A stretch of DNA of 64,000 nt from Streptomyces sp. WMMC500 (lineage in GTDB: Bacteria; Actinomycetota; Actinomycetes; Streptomycetales; Streptomycetaceae). Within the stretch, counting starts at the first letter, position 1. Each line of letters opens with the position of its first letter. The stretch is taken from contig NZ_CP114905.1 of the NCBI RefSeq assembly GCF_027497195.1, forward strand, positions 434,001 to 498,000. The letters run 5' to 3'. This document shows, one piece after another, positions 1 to 8,251 of the stretch. The position numbers and the translations under genes are program-made. The notes beneath the pieces were generated by a model, which saw only the letters and a list, made by a program, of their open reading frames with translations, was not told the origin of the DNA and did no database searches.

Positions 1-117
1 TTCACTGAGCCGAAGCTCACCGTAGAGGCGCGCCGGCGGCAGGGGCCTGACCCCGCTGTCGAACCTGGGGTGGAGGCTGGGGTAACCCCCAGAGCCGGCA
101 AGTCGACCGATGGACCG

Positions 118-249
118 GCCCGGTGCACGTGCGGCGAGAAGGTCGACGACCGTGCTGGTGTAGGCGTGTGCGGTGGACTCGCTGATGCCGAAACCGGCGG
201 CGATCTTCGCCAGAGTGGTGTGCTCGCGCAGGTACACCGGCGCCACCAT
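118..249 (-). pseudogene. IS5-type transposase remnant (HTH part only)
   Basis: The minus strand encodes about 44 residues, including VYLREHTTLAKIAAGFGISE and, further on, VVDLLAARAPG. This matches the N-terminal helix-turn-helix of IS5-family DDE transposases of the DDE_Tnp_4 type. The normal continuation into the DDE catalytic domain is absent; after APG the reading frame turns into unrelated Pro/Arg-rich sequence running off the window edge, and upstream there is no proper start. It is therefore a scrap of an insertion sequence. I saw no terminal inverted repeats. The following 236 bases up to the next gene hold no convincing coding sequence. Confidence 0.6.
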
Positions 250-485
250 CGCGCGAGGAGACGGGCGGAGCGGGCAGTGGCGGCTCGATCTGCACCGGGC
301 CGACGGACAGCGCGGCGCGCCCGTGCCAGGGCGCGGACCCGATCGGAACGCCGCGCCGCCGCGTCGACGACGGGGCGCCCGGGTGCCGGCTCCGGCGCCC
401 GTGTCCACGGACGCGCCCTGTCGGTCGCCTTTCGCGTGTCGGATGATGAGGCGGGGCGCAATCCGCGGGGGCGAGAGGGTGTGAA

Positions 486-1853
486 GTGGCGGTCGACGCG
501 ATGAGCCATGCGGTGGTGGTGGGAGCCGGGGTCTCCGGTCTGCTCGCCGCTCACGTGCTGGCGAGCAGCTTTGAGCGGGTGACGGTGGTCGAGCGGGATG
601 AGTTCGCCGACGGGGCGCCCGCGTTCCGGTCCGGGGTGCCGCAGTCGCGACATGTGCACGTCCTGTGGTCCCGCGGGCAGGCCGCGGTGGACGCGCTCTT
701 ACCGGGGGTCGTCACCGACCTCGAAGCCGCCGGGGCCACCGTCGTGCGCGCCCCTGATCAGATGCGCTGGCTCTCTCCGGCCAGGTGGTTCGCCGACGTC
801 CCGGGAGCGCACTACCTCTCCGCCTCGCGCGAACTGCTGGAGGCGACCCTACGGCGCCGGATCGACGACCATCCCGCGATCGCATGGATGCCCCGCCATG
901 AGGTGACCGCTCTGGTGCCCGGGCGAAACGGGGCGGCCGCGGTGTCCGGTGTACGGCTGCGCGAGCGTGGCAAGGACGGCCGGGAGTCCACGGTGCACGC
1001 GGACCTGGTGGTCGTCGCCACCGGCCGCAGCTCCCGTACCACCCGGTGGCTGGTCGAACTCGGTCACGCCGCGCCGGTCACGGAGAGGTTCGACGCGCAC
1101 CTCGGCTACTCCTCGCGCTACTACCGGCGCCCGGCCGCCGAGGGCCCCTGGAAGGCCATGTACGTGCAGGGCACCCCCGATGTTCCGCGCGGCGGGGTGA
1201 TCGTGCCGATCGAAGGCGGGCGCTGGCTGGTCACGTTGCTGGGGCAGGCTGAACACCAGCCACCGGTCGAGGAGAAGGACTGGCTCGCCTTCGCCGCATC
1301 GCTGCGCACCGATGAGCTGGCAGAGGCGCTCGCGGGTCTGGAGCCGTTGTCGGACGCGGTCGCCTTCCGGGCGACGGCGAACGAGTGGACGCACTTCGAG
1401 CGGGCGAGGCGGTGGCCCCGGGGACTGCTGGTGATCGGTGACGCCCTGTGCCGCTTCAACCCGGTCTACGGGCACGGGATGACGGTCGCGGCGATGCAGG
1501 CGCAGGCCATCGCCTCCCGGATCGCGGCGCTCAGGCCGGCGGAGGTCCCCGCACGCGCACCGGAGCTGCAGAAAGCCGTGGCGAAGTGCGTGCGCGGCGC
1601 CTGGATGATCGCCACGGGCGAGGACGCCCGATACCCGAGCACGGACGGGCCGAAGCCGGGGCCACTGGGCAGGATGCAGCAGCGCTACATGTCGCGGGTG
1701 GTGGCTGCAGCCAACACCGACCCGGTGGTGTCCGAGGCGTTCTTCGCGGTGCTGTCACTCAACCGCCCCCCTGAGTCGCTGCTGACGCCGCGGATCGCGG
1801 CGCGCGCGAGGCGCTTCGCGGCGCGCGAGGCGCTGACCGACCGGCTCGCCTGA
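486..1853 (+). CDS. FAD-dependent monooxygenase / oxidoreductase
   Basis: 455-residue flavoprotein of the p-hydroxybenzoate-hydroxylase-like fold. The N-terminus carries the Rossmann dinucleotide motif VVVGAGVSGLLAAHVL followed by the acidic strand end VVERD. Near residue 320 the second FAD motif reads GDALCRFNPVYGHGM, which contacts the flavin ribityl and phosphates. The RSGVPQSRHVHVLW stretch after the first motif is typical of a Streptomyces subgroup annotated as 2-polyprenyl-6-methoxyphenol hydroxylase-like; the substrate is not predictable. The GTG start is preceded by a GAGAGGG ribosome site; an in-frame ATG at 501 is the alternative. No transmembrane segment is seen. It stands alone, with decayed DNA on both sides. 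Confidence 0.85.
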   Translation: MAVDAMSHAVVVGAGVSGLLAAHVLASSFERVTVVERDEFADGAPAFRSGVPQSRHVHVLWSRGQAAVDALLPGVVTDLEAAGATVVRAPDQMRWLSPARWFADVPGAHYLSASRELLEATLRRRIDDHPAIAWMPRHEVTALVPGRNGAAAVSGVRLRERGKDGRESTVHADLVVVATGRSSRTTRWLVELGHAAPVTERFDAHLGYSSRYYRRPAAEGPWKAMYVQGTPDVPRGGVIVPIEGGRWLVTLLGQAEHQPPVEEKDWLAFAASLRTDELAEALAGLEPLSDAVAFRATANEWTHFERARRWPRGLLVIGDALCRFNPVYGHGMTVAAMQAQAIASRIAALRPAEVPARAPELQKAVAKCVRGAWMIATGEDARYPSTDGPKPGPLGRMQQRYMSRVVAAANTDPVVSEAFFAVLSLNRPPESLLTPRIAARARRFAAREALTDRLA

Positions 1854-2343
1854 CCGCTGCTCACGGCACCGTGCGTCGGCTGCCCGGCTCGCCGCGCGCC
1901 GCGACCGCGGCGCCGAACCGGCCGCCCCCGCGGCGACGGGGCTTCCACGGCGCCGACGGGACCCGACTTGCCCGCGGCGATCCGGTGTACGGCTGTGCTG
2001 GTCGCTAGCTTCACTTCCGGCGGCGCCCGAGGTCCCGCGGACCGAGTTGAGAGCGCGCACGGCCGTCGGCGGCCGCTCCAGCCGCCGCCACGACGGCTGG
2101 GGCTCCGCCCGCGGGCTGATGCGCGGCCGGGTTGCGGGCAGAGGGCCGGAGGACCTGCTCGGCGCCGCCGGCCGGCCTCCGGCGGGTGGTCAGCGGGCGA
2201 CGCGATCTCGGGCGCGGCCCTGTCACCGGGCGGTGAGGACCTCGAACCCCCGGCTTGCGAGGTGTTCGAGGACCGGGCTGCGGGGTCCGCGTGGGTGATC
2301 AAGCCGCTGCCCTTCTCCCAGGGCAGGACGCGGTAACGCGAGG
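1854..2343. other. gene-free, probably decayed stretch
   Basis: About 490 bases between the FAD oxidoreductase and the amine-oxidase remnant. Several open frames cross it, but none shows a recognisable domain, a plausible start with ribosome site, or amino-acid use unlike a GC-rich shadow frame. With a broken gene immediately downstream, I read it as decayed coding DNA. Confidence 0.5.
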
Positions 2344-2445
2344 GCTGCCGCCGCGGACCGTGCGCCAGGGAGGAGAGCCGGTGGTCGAGAGCAGGCCGTG
2401 GTTGGCCAGGAGGACGGACATGTGAGGCGCGGGGTGCCCGAGGGC
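2344..2445 (-). pseudogene. remnant of FAD-dependent amine oxidase-like gene
   Basis: The minus-strand frame reads ALGHPAPHMSVLLANHG followed by LLSTTGSPPWRTVRGGS. This resembles a conserved block (xHHGMLSVxGSPxWRTVxGGSxxYV) that I recall from actinobacterial FAD/NAD(P)-binding amine-oxidase-like proteins often found beside cyclopropane-fatty-acid synthase or light-induced photolyase genes. Immediately after GGS the expected RRYV continuation is lost: the same frame turns to unrelated residues and stops at 2299, while a neighbouring frame reads SRYRV, as after a frameshift. No FAD-binding N-terminus is present upstream. The residual block is about 34 codons. It lies just downstream of the photolyase-like gene, so the two may once have been one unit. 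Confidence 0.55.
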
Positions 2446-2528
2446 CCCCATCGTGCTCCTCTCCGCGGCGGGACCGCGCATCCCGCCGTGCGCTTACTTC
2501 GGGGGACCGCCGCCCCGCAGATGCACCG

Positions 2529-4031
2529 TCAGGGCGGGTCTTCACCCTGCTCTCCGGTGCGCAGGACCTCGTCCAGGTCTGCGAGCCGGTCGAGGGTGTG
2601 GACGGCGCGGCTGGTGCGTGGGTTGCGGGTGAGCAGGGTGCGGTGGTGGTGGACGAAGGTCCAGTACCCGGTGGTGTAGGGGCAGGCCCGGTCGCCGGTG
2701 CGGTCGCCGGGGCGGTAGGCGCAGGTATGGCACAGGTCGCTCATGCGGTGGATGTAGGCGCCGCCGGAGGTGTAGGGCTTGGTGGTCATGCGGCCGCCGT
2801 CGGCGTACTGGGACATGCCGATGACGTTGGGCAGCATCACCCAGTCGTAGCCGTCGACGAAGCAGCGGTGGAACCAGTCGGTCACCTCGCGCGGGTCCCA
2901 GCCGCGCTGCAGGGCGAAGTTGCCGAGCACCATCAGTCGCGGGATGTGGTGGGTCCAGCCGGAGTCGCGCACCTGCCCGAGCACGGTGGCCAGGCAGCGG
3001 GCGGTGACGGCGTCCGCGTCGAGTTCGAGGAACCATCCGGGCAGCGGCGTGTGGTGGCGCAGTGCGTTGCGGCGACGGTAGCTCTCGCCGAAGTGCCAGT
3101 AAAGCTGCCACACGTACTCGCGCCAGCCTGCGATCTGCCGGACGAAGCCCTCGACGCTGTGCACCGGCGCCCGCCCGGCGCGCCAGGCGTCTTCGGCCGC
3201 GGCCACGCACTCGGCGGGGTCGAGCAGGCCGAGGTTGAGGGACGAGGACAGCAGGCTGTGGCTCATCACCGCATCGTCGGCGAGCATGGCGTCCTCGTAC
3301 GGGCCGAAGCCTTCCAGCCGGTGCTCGGTAAAACGGCGCAGCGCGGCCAGGGCCTCGCGGCGGGTGGCGGGGAAGCGGCGCGGTCCGTCCCGGCCGACGA
3401 AGCGGATGCCGTCCTCGTGCTCCCAGCGGTCGAGGTCGGCGCGTACCTCTTCGTCCAGGTCGTCTTCGCGGGGGCGGTAGGGGGCGGGGGCGCCGAGGGT
3501 GCGCGCGCCCTTCGGCGGAGGTTCGCGGTTGGCGTGGTCGTGGTTGAAGCGTCCGCCGGCCGGGGCACCGCCGTCCATGAGCAGGTCCAGCTCCCGGCGC
3601 ACCCAGCGGTAGAAGTCCTCCTGCCGCAGCCGCCTGCCGTTGCGTCCTTCGGCCCAGGCGCGGAAGGCGCCGTGCGGCAGCAGGAAGCCGCGCGCGGGCA
3701 GCACCCGCACCGACTCCAGGGAGCGGACCAGGCGCAGGGCGGCCCGGGAGGTGGGGTGGTGGACGGTGACCGGGCTGTCGCCTGCCGCCTCGCGCAGTCC
3801 CTCCCGGTAGGTCTCGGCGCGCACGTAGTGAATCCGGTCGCCCAGCTCCGCCGCCCGGTGGCGCATCGCGGAGAGTACGAGGTGGGCCTTGGCCCGGTGA
3901 AGGCGCCGCCGGCGGAACACCGACCGGGCCTCGATCATCACCAGCGGCGCATCACCTGCGGGGCCCTCCTCGCCGCGGGTGAGGAAGTGCGGGCCGAGCT
4001 GGTCACCGAACAGCCAGTGCGCAGTGGTCAT
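2529..4031 (-). CDS. iron-sulfur photolyase/cryptochrome-like protein (FeS-BCP type)
   Basis: 500-residue member of the deoxyribodipyrimidine photolyase-related family (COG3046), whose characterised member is the bacterial (6-4) photolyase PhrB. The start TTAHWLFGDQLGPHF is the typical N-terminal antenna-domain strand. The C-terminal half holds the FAD-binding fold and four cysteines expected to ligate a 4Fe-4S cluster: one in HRCFVDGYDW, then CHTC and, twelve residues later, ACPY. That CxxC-x12-C spacing is the one I recall for PhrB. Predicted role: light-driven repair of DNA photoproducts or blue-light sensing. A GCAGGG ribosome site precedes the ATG. It is transcribed divergently from the glucanase gene, and the intervening DNA contains a perfect palindrome. 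Confidence 0.88.
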   Translation of the reverse strand: MTTAHWLFGDQLGPHFLTRGEEGPAGDAPLVMIEARSVFRRRRLHRAKAHLVLSAMRHRAAELGDRIHYVRAETYREGLREAAGDSPVTVHHPTSRAALRLVRSLESVRVLPARGFLLPHGAFRAWAEGRNGRRLRQEDFYRWVRRELDLLMDGGAPAGGRFNHDHANREPPPKGARTLGAPAPYRPREDDLDEEVRADLDRWEHEDGIRFVGRDGPRRFPATRREALAALRRFTEHRLEGFGPYEDAMLADDAVMSHSLLSSSLNLGLLDPAECVAAAEDAWRAGRAPVHSVEGFVRQIAGWREYVWQLYWHFGESYRRRNALRHHTPLPGWFLELDADAVTARCLATVLGQVRDSGWTHHIPRLMVLGNFALQRGWDPREVTDWFHRCFVDGYDWVMLPNVIGMSQYADGGRMTTKPYTSGGAYIHRMSDLCHTCAYRPGDRTGDRACPYTTGYWTFVHHHRTLLTRNPRTSRAVHTLDRLADLDEVLRTGEQGEDPP

Positions 4032-4125
4032 GGCATCACCCTGCTACGACGGCCCGCCGCGGGCGCGCCGAGGACGGCGGCCGTGTGTGGGCGGGCGGCC
4101 TCGCCGGGAGACCCCGGGCAAGACG

Positions 4126-4143
4126 TACGCAGGATCCTGCGTA
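4126..4143. promoter_or_regulatory. 18-bp perfect palindrome (candidate operator)
   Basis: TACGCAGGATCCTGCGTA is a perfect 18-bp palindrome 95 bases upstream of the photolyase-like start, in its leader on the minus strand. A possible minus-strand promoter (TTGTCA at 4199-4194, 17-base gap, GATCAA) lies just upstream. It sits between divergent start sites, not after a gene, so an operator is more likely than a terminator. The regulator is unknown. Confidence 0.5.
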
Positions 4144-4220
4144 GATACGTGAAGGATTTGCGGCATTTTGTTGATCCGTCACGCCGCAACCGTTGACAAG
4201 CCGAAGGCTCCGCTGAACTC

Positions 4221-4278
4221 TTTGACTGCCCCCCATGCAAGAGATTAACGGAATCGCTCAAGCTTCTGAGTTGATCTC
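4221..4278 (+). promoter_or_regulatory. candidate promoter and imperfect operator of the glucanase gene
   Basis: A TTTGAC hexamer at 4221 is followed about 17 bases later by ATTAAC. Overlapping this is an inverted repeat with arms GAGATTAAC (4241-4249) and GTTGATCTC (4270-4278), 8 of 9 positions paired, flanking a central AAGCTT. The arrangement suits sugar-responsive repression of a secreted polysaccharidase. The region is AT-richer than its surroundings. Confidence 0.35.
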
Positions 4279-4365
4279 TGCAACTTCATGGCACGTGTTC
4301 CGGCCGACGCCGCCGCGCGCGGTCACCCGCACTCACACTGTCGTTCTCACGGAACCGAGGGCTCT

Positions 4366-7362
4366 ATGAAACGGAACCAGCACGGCCGACGGCTGATCAT
4401 TGGCATGGCCATGGCCGTTCTGATCGGGTTCGGGATCCTGCCCACCGCCGCCTCCGCCGCCGCGGCGCCCGAAGCGGCCACCGCCGACGACTCCCACAGC
4501 GCCGCCGCGGCTGCCGACCTCGCGGCCGGCAAGCCCATCGAGGCGTCCTCCACGACCCAGCAGTACGTGGCGTCCAACGCCAACGACGGCAACGTCCACA
4601 CCTACTGGGAGTCCAACGGGTACCCCTCGACGCTGACGGTGAAGCTCGGCGCCAACGCCGACATCACCTCGATCGTGATCAGGCTCAACCCCGACCCGAT
4701 CTGGGGCGCCAGAACACAGAACCTCCAGATCCTCGGCCGCGAGCAGGCCGCCTCCGGCTTCACCTCGCTGAAGGCCCGGGCGGACTACGGCTTCAACCCG
4801 TCGGCCAACCAGAACACCGTGACGATCCCGGTCACCGGGCGCGTCAGCGACGTACGGCTGACGTTCTTCTCCAACACCGGCGCCCCCGGCGGCCAGGTCG
4901 GCGACCTCCAGGTCATCGGCACCCCGGCGCCCAACCCCGACCTGGTCGTGAGCCAGTTGGCCTGGACGCCCGCCTCGCCGGTGGAGAGCGACACGATCCG
5001 GGTGAGCGCGACGGTGCAGAACACCGGCTCGGCCGCGGCGGGTGCCACGACCGTCAACATCAGCCTCTCCGGCCAGGTCGCCGGCAGCGCTCCCGTGCCC
5101 GCGCTCGCAGCGGGCGCGTCGACCACCGTCACCGTCGACGTCGGCAGACGGGCGGAGGGGAGCTACTCCGTCACCGGTCTGGTCGACCCCACCAACACGG
5201 TCGTCGAGCAGAACGACGACAACAACAGCCGTACCGCGGCAAACCAGCTCGTGGTCGGCCAGAGCCCCGGCCCCGACCTCCAGGTGACCGGCATCAGCTC
5301 CAACCCGGCGAACCCGGCCCCCGGCGCCTCGGTCACGTTCACCGTCTCGGTCAAGAACCGCGGGACGAGCGCGGTGAGCGCCACCACGGTCACCCGGCTG
5401 ACGGTCGGGAGCACCACGCTCAACGGGAACACCCCGGCCATCGCCGCCGGTGCCACGGCCACCGTGCCCGTCAGCGGGAGCTGGACCGCCACGAACGGCG
5501 GCGCCACCCTCACCGCCACGGCCGACGCGACCGGCGTCGTCACCGAGACCAACGAGTCCAACAACGCGTTCGCCCGCTCGATCGTGGTCGGGCGCGGGGC
5601 CGCCGTCCCGTACGTCGAACACGAGGCGGAGGCCGGCCGCTACCAGGGCACCCTGCTGGAAGCCGACCCCCGGCGCACCTTCGGGCACACCAACTTCGCC
5701 AGCGAGTCCTCTGGCCGGAAGTCGGTCCGCCTGAACAGCACCGGCCAGTTCGTGGAGTTCACCTCCACGAGCGCCTCGAACTCGATCGTCGTACGCAACT
5801 CCATCCCCGACGCCCCGGGCGGCGGCGGCACCGAGGCCACCATCAGCCTCTACGTCAACGACACCTTCGCCCGGAAGCTGACCCTGTCCTCCAAGCACAG
5901 CTGGCTGTACGGGAACACCGACGGCCCCGAGGCGCTGACCAACACGCCGCAGGCCGACGCCCGCCGGCTCTTCGACGAGTCACACGCGCTGCTCTCGACC
6001 ACGTATCCGGCCGGCACCCGGTTCAAGCTGCAGCGCGACGCGTCCGACTCCGCCGCGTTCTACATCATCGACCTGATCGACCTCGAACAGGTGGCGCCCC
6101 CGTCGAGCCGGCCGAGCGGGTGCACCTCGATCACGGACTACGGCGCCGTGCCGGGCGACGGACTCGACGACACCGCCGCCATCCAGCGCGCCGTGACCGC
6201 CGACCAGAACGGCGACATCGGCTGCGTGTGGATCCCCCCGGGGCAGTGGCGGCAGGAGCAGAAGATCCTCACCGACGACCCGCTCAACCGCGGGCAGTAC
6301 AACCAGGTGGGCATCAAGGACGTCACCATCCGCGGCGCGGGCATGTGGCACTCCCAGCTCTACACCCTGACCGAGCCGCATCTCGCGGGCGGCATCAACC
6401 ATCCCCACGAGGGCAACTTCGGCTTCGACATCGACAGCAACACGCAGATCTCCGACATCGCCATCTTCGGCTCGGGCCGGATCCGCGGCGGACCGGGAGG
6501 CGCCGAGGGCGGCGTGGGCCTCAACGGCCGGTTCGGCAAGGGCACCAGGATCGCCAACGTGTGGATCGAGCACGCCAACGTGGGCGCCTGGGTCGGCCGC
6601 GACTACGACAACATCCCGGAACTGTGGGGGCCGGCCGACGGCCTGGAGTTCACCGGTATGCGGATCCGCAACACGTACGCCGACGGCATCAACTTCACCA
6701 ACGGCACGCGGAACTCACTGGTGTTCAACTCCTCGTTCCGCACCACCGGTGACGACGCACTGGCCGTATGGGCGAACAAGTACGTCAAGGACCAGGCCAC
6801 GGACATCGGGCACGACAACCACTTCAGGAACAACACCATTCAGCTGCCCTGGCGGGCCAACGGCATCGCGGTCTACGGCGGCTACGGCAACACCATCGAG
6901 AACAACCTCGTCTACGACACGGCGAACTACCCCGGCATCATGCTGGCCACCGACCACGACCCGCTGCCCTTCTCCGGATCCACGCTGATCGCCAACAACG
7001 GCCTCTACCGCACGGGCGGCGCGTTCTGGGGAGAGGCCCAGGAGTTCGGCGCCATCACGCTGTTCGCGCAGGGCCAGAACATTCCCGGCGTGACCATCCG
7101 CGACACCGATATCGAGGACTCGACGTACGACGGCATCCAGTTCAAGTCCGGCGGCGGCAGCACGCCCGACGTGAAGATCGACAACGTGCGGATCTCCAAG
7201 TCGAACAACGGCGCCGGCATCCGCGCCCACGGCGGGGCCCGCGGCAGCGCGGCCCTGTGCAACGTGACGATCTCCGACTCGGCCGACGGCGACATCCTGG
7301 TCGAACCCGGATCCCAGTTCGTGATCAACCAGGGCTGCCAGAACAAGTCCCCCACCTCCTGA
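4366..7362 (+). CDS. secreted GH87-type alpha-1,3-glucanase (mycodextranase-like), multi-domain
   Basis: 998-residue exported hydrolase. Residues 1-32 form a signal peptide (KRNQHGRRL, then a hydrophobic run ending TAASA). About 45-188 is a discoidin-like carbohydrate-binding domain, 191-300 and 303-412 are two CARDB domains, 414-580 is a CBM35/CBM6-like module, and 585-998 is a right-handed parallel beta-helix opening with ITDYGAVPGDGLDD. In the helix, Asp773 (YADGINF) and Asp796-Asp797 (TTGDDAL) have the 23/24-residue spacing I recall for the GH87 catalytic acids. Predicted activity is cleavage of alpha-1,3-glucan of fungal walls or dental-type mutan. The ATG at 4366 is preferred because it begins the signal peptide; an in-frame ATG at 4288 would add 26 non-hydrophobic residues. 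A strong hairpin follows. Confidence 0.8.
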   Translation: MKRNQHGRRLIIGMAMAVLIGFGILPTAASAAAAPEAATADDSHSAAAAADLAAGKPIEASSTTQQYVASNANDGNVHTYWESNGYPSTLTVKLGANADITSIVIRLNPDPIWGARTQNLQILGREQAASGFTSLKARADYGFNPSANQNTVTIPVTGRVSDVRLTFFSNTGAPGGQVGDLQVIGTPAPNPDLVVSQLAWTPASPVESDTIRVSATVQNTGSAAAGATTVNISLSGQVAGSAPVPALAAGASTTVTVDVGRRAEGSYSVTGLVDPTNTVVEQNDDNNSRTAANQLVVGQSPGPDLQVTGISSNPANPAPGASVTFTVSVKNRGTSAVSATTVTRLTVGSTTLNGNTPAIAAGATATVPVSGSWTATNGGATLTATADATGVVTETNESNNAFARSIVVGRGAAVPYVEHEAEAGRYQGTLLEADPRRTFGHTNFASESSGRKSVRLNSTGQFVEFTSTSASNSIVVRNSIPDAPGGGGTEATISLYVNDTFARKLTLSSKHSWLYGNTDGPEALTNTPQADARRLFDESHALLSTTYPAGTRFKLQRDASDSAAFYIIDLIDLEQVAPPSSRPSGCTSITDYGAVPGDGLDDTAAIQRAVTADQNGDIGCVWIPPGQWRQEQKILTDDPLNRGQYNQVGIKDVTIRGAGMWHSQLYTLTEPHLAGGINHPHEGNFGFDIDSNTQISDIAIFGSGRIRGGPGGAEGGVGLNGRFGKGTRIANVWIEHANVGAWVGRDYDNIPELWGPADGLEFTGMRIRNTYADGINFTNGTRNSLVFNSSFRTTGDDALAVWANKYVKDQATDIGHDNHFRNNTIQLPWRANGIAVYGGYGNTIENNLVYDTANYPGIMLATDHDPLPFSGSTLIANNGLYRTGGAFWGEAQEFGAITLFAQGQNIPGVTIRDTDIEDSTYDGIQFKSGGGSTPDVKIDNVRISKSNNGAGIRAHGGARGSAALCNVTISDSADGDILVEPGSQFVINQGCQNKSPTS

Positions 7363-7375
7363 AACCCCGTGGATA

Positions 7376-7415
7376 CACCGCCGCCCGGCTCTGTGCTCAG
7401 GGCCGGGCGGCGGTG
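7376..7415 (+). terminator. intrinsic terminator after the glucanase gene
   Basis: A 14-bp perfect stem (CACCGCCGCCCGGC / GCCGGGCGGCGGTG) with a 12-base loop begins 13 bases after the stop codon. There is no U-tract, as is usual in Streptomyces. Confidence 0.75.
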
Positions 7416-7507
7416 CTCACGTTGACCGCCGGCCCTTCTCTCCGGCCGGCCGCGGCGGTGCCCCGTGCGCCGCACGGCACACCGGGCACCTGCCCCTCTC
7501 CCCTCGG

Positions 7508-7771
7508 TTACTGGGCGAGGCAGAAGGCCCGGGTGGAGAAGCTCCAGAAGGTCAGCGGCTTGGTGGCGGTGTCGGTGTTGCCCGACTCGTCGGTCACGGT
7601 CAGCCGGGCGGTGTAGTTCGCCTGCCGGTTCGGATAGGTGTGCGAGGTCGTCTCACCGGTCCCGCTCTTCCCGTCCCCGAAGGTCCAGGCGTACGACGAG
7701 ACCGACCCACCCTCAGCCGAAGAGCCAGAGCCGTCGAACACACAGTCCGGCGACTCCGCGCAGTCGCCGAA
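7508..7771 (-). pseudogene. 3' remnant of a secreted PKD-domain protein
   Basis: The minus strand encodes a C-terminal PKD (polycystic kidney disease) domain: FGDCAESPDC, CVFDGSGSSAEGG, YAWTFGDGKSGTG, then HTYPNRQANYTARLTVTDES, ending FSTRAFCLAQ-stop. WxFGDG and YxxRLTVTD are the domain's hallmark strands. Such domains end secreted proteases and polysaccharidases in Streptomyces. Upstream of about position 7771 the frame becomes basic, unrelated sequence with no signal peptide or catalytic domain, so the 5' part has been lost. The break lies about 300 bases from the 3' end of tRNA-Pro, suggesting loss through insertion or excision of a mobile element. Confidence 0.65.
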
Positions 7772-8020
7772 CCTCTTCCTCAAGATCGACGTGAGCCGTT
7801 CGTTCCACGGTCGGTTCTGTCGGGTGCTCCGGCCCCCTCGCAGGCGCTCGCGGCCACACTCCGGGCCTTGTAGGAACCACACAACCCGCCGCGAGAACAG
7901 ACGTGATCTTGGTCCTCAAGAAAACGCTCTGATCAGGGGCTTTTCGCAATCCGTGGTCCCCAAGTGGTCCCTGAGGGCCTGACGCAGCGTCAGACTGACA
8001 GCATGTCACGGAATCGCGAA
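7772..8020. other. gene-free junction between PKD remnant and tRNA-Pro
   Basis: About 250 bases with no convincing coding sequence and lower GC in the middle part (7880-7960). It lies exactly where the truncated PKD gene should continue and next to a tRNA 3' end, a frequent integrase target. I see no integrase fragment and no repeat of the tRNA 3' end within the window. Confidence 0.35.
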
Positions 8021-8059
8021 AGGCCCTCTGACCTGGGATTTCTCCCGCTCAAAGGGCCT
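8021..8059 (-). terminator. hairpin downstream of tRNA-Pro
   Basis: An AGGCCCT / AGGGCCT inverted repeat with a small inner GGGA/TCCC stem lies 12 bases beyond the 3' end of the tRNA on the minus strand, consistent with transcript termination. Confidence 0.45.
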
Positions 8060-8070
8060 GGTTCGCACCG

Positions 8071-8144
<74 letters not shown>

Positions 8145-8190
8145 GTGCTCGGACGACCTGGGGTTTCGCCCCGGCCGATCGCGCACGAGA

Positions 8191-8221
8191 ACCATACCGC
8201 ATCAGCCCCCTGGTCCCGCAA
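8191..8221 (-). promoter_or_regulatory. candidate tRNA-Pro promoter
   Basis: On the minus strand TTGCGG (8221-8216) and TATGGT (8196-8191) are separated by 19 bases, which would place the start point about 40 bases before the mature tRNA. The spacing is long, so this is tentative. Confidence 0.35.
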
Positions 8222-8251
8222 AGCAGATCCTCCCGCCGGCTCCTCCCGGGG

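Noticed and set aside
2223..2339. Short minus-strand stretch reading SPVLEHLASRGFEVLTAR then stop
   Set aside because: Looks protein-like but too short to assign, and it is in a different frame from the amine-oxidase block; possible further debris only.
2598..4196. Long plus-strand open frame (532 codons) opposite the photolyase-like gene
   Set aside because: Composition (Val/Gly/Ala/Arg) is that of a GC-rich antisense shadow, with no domain; the minus-strand gene explains the region.
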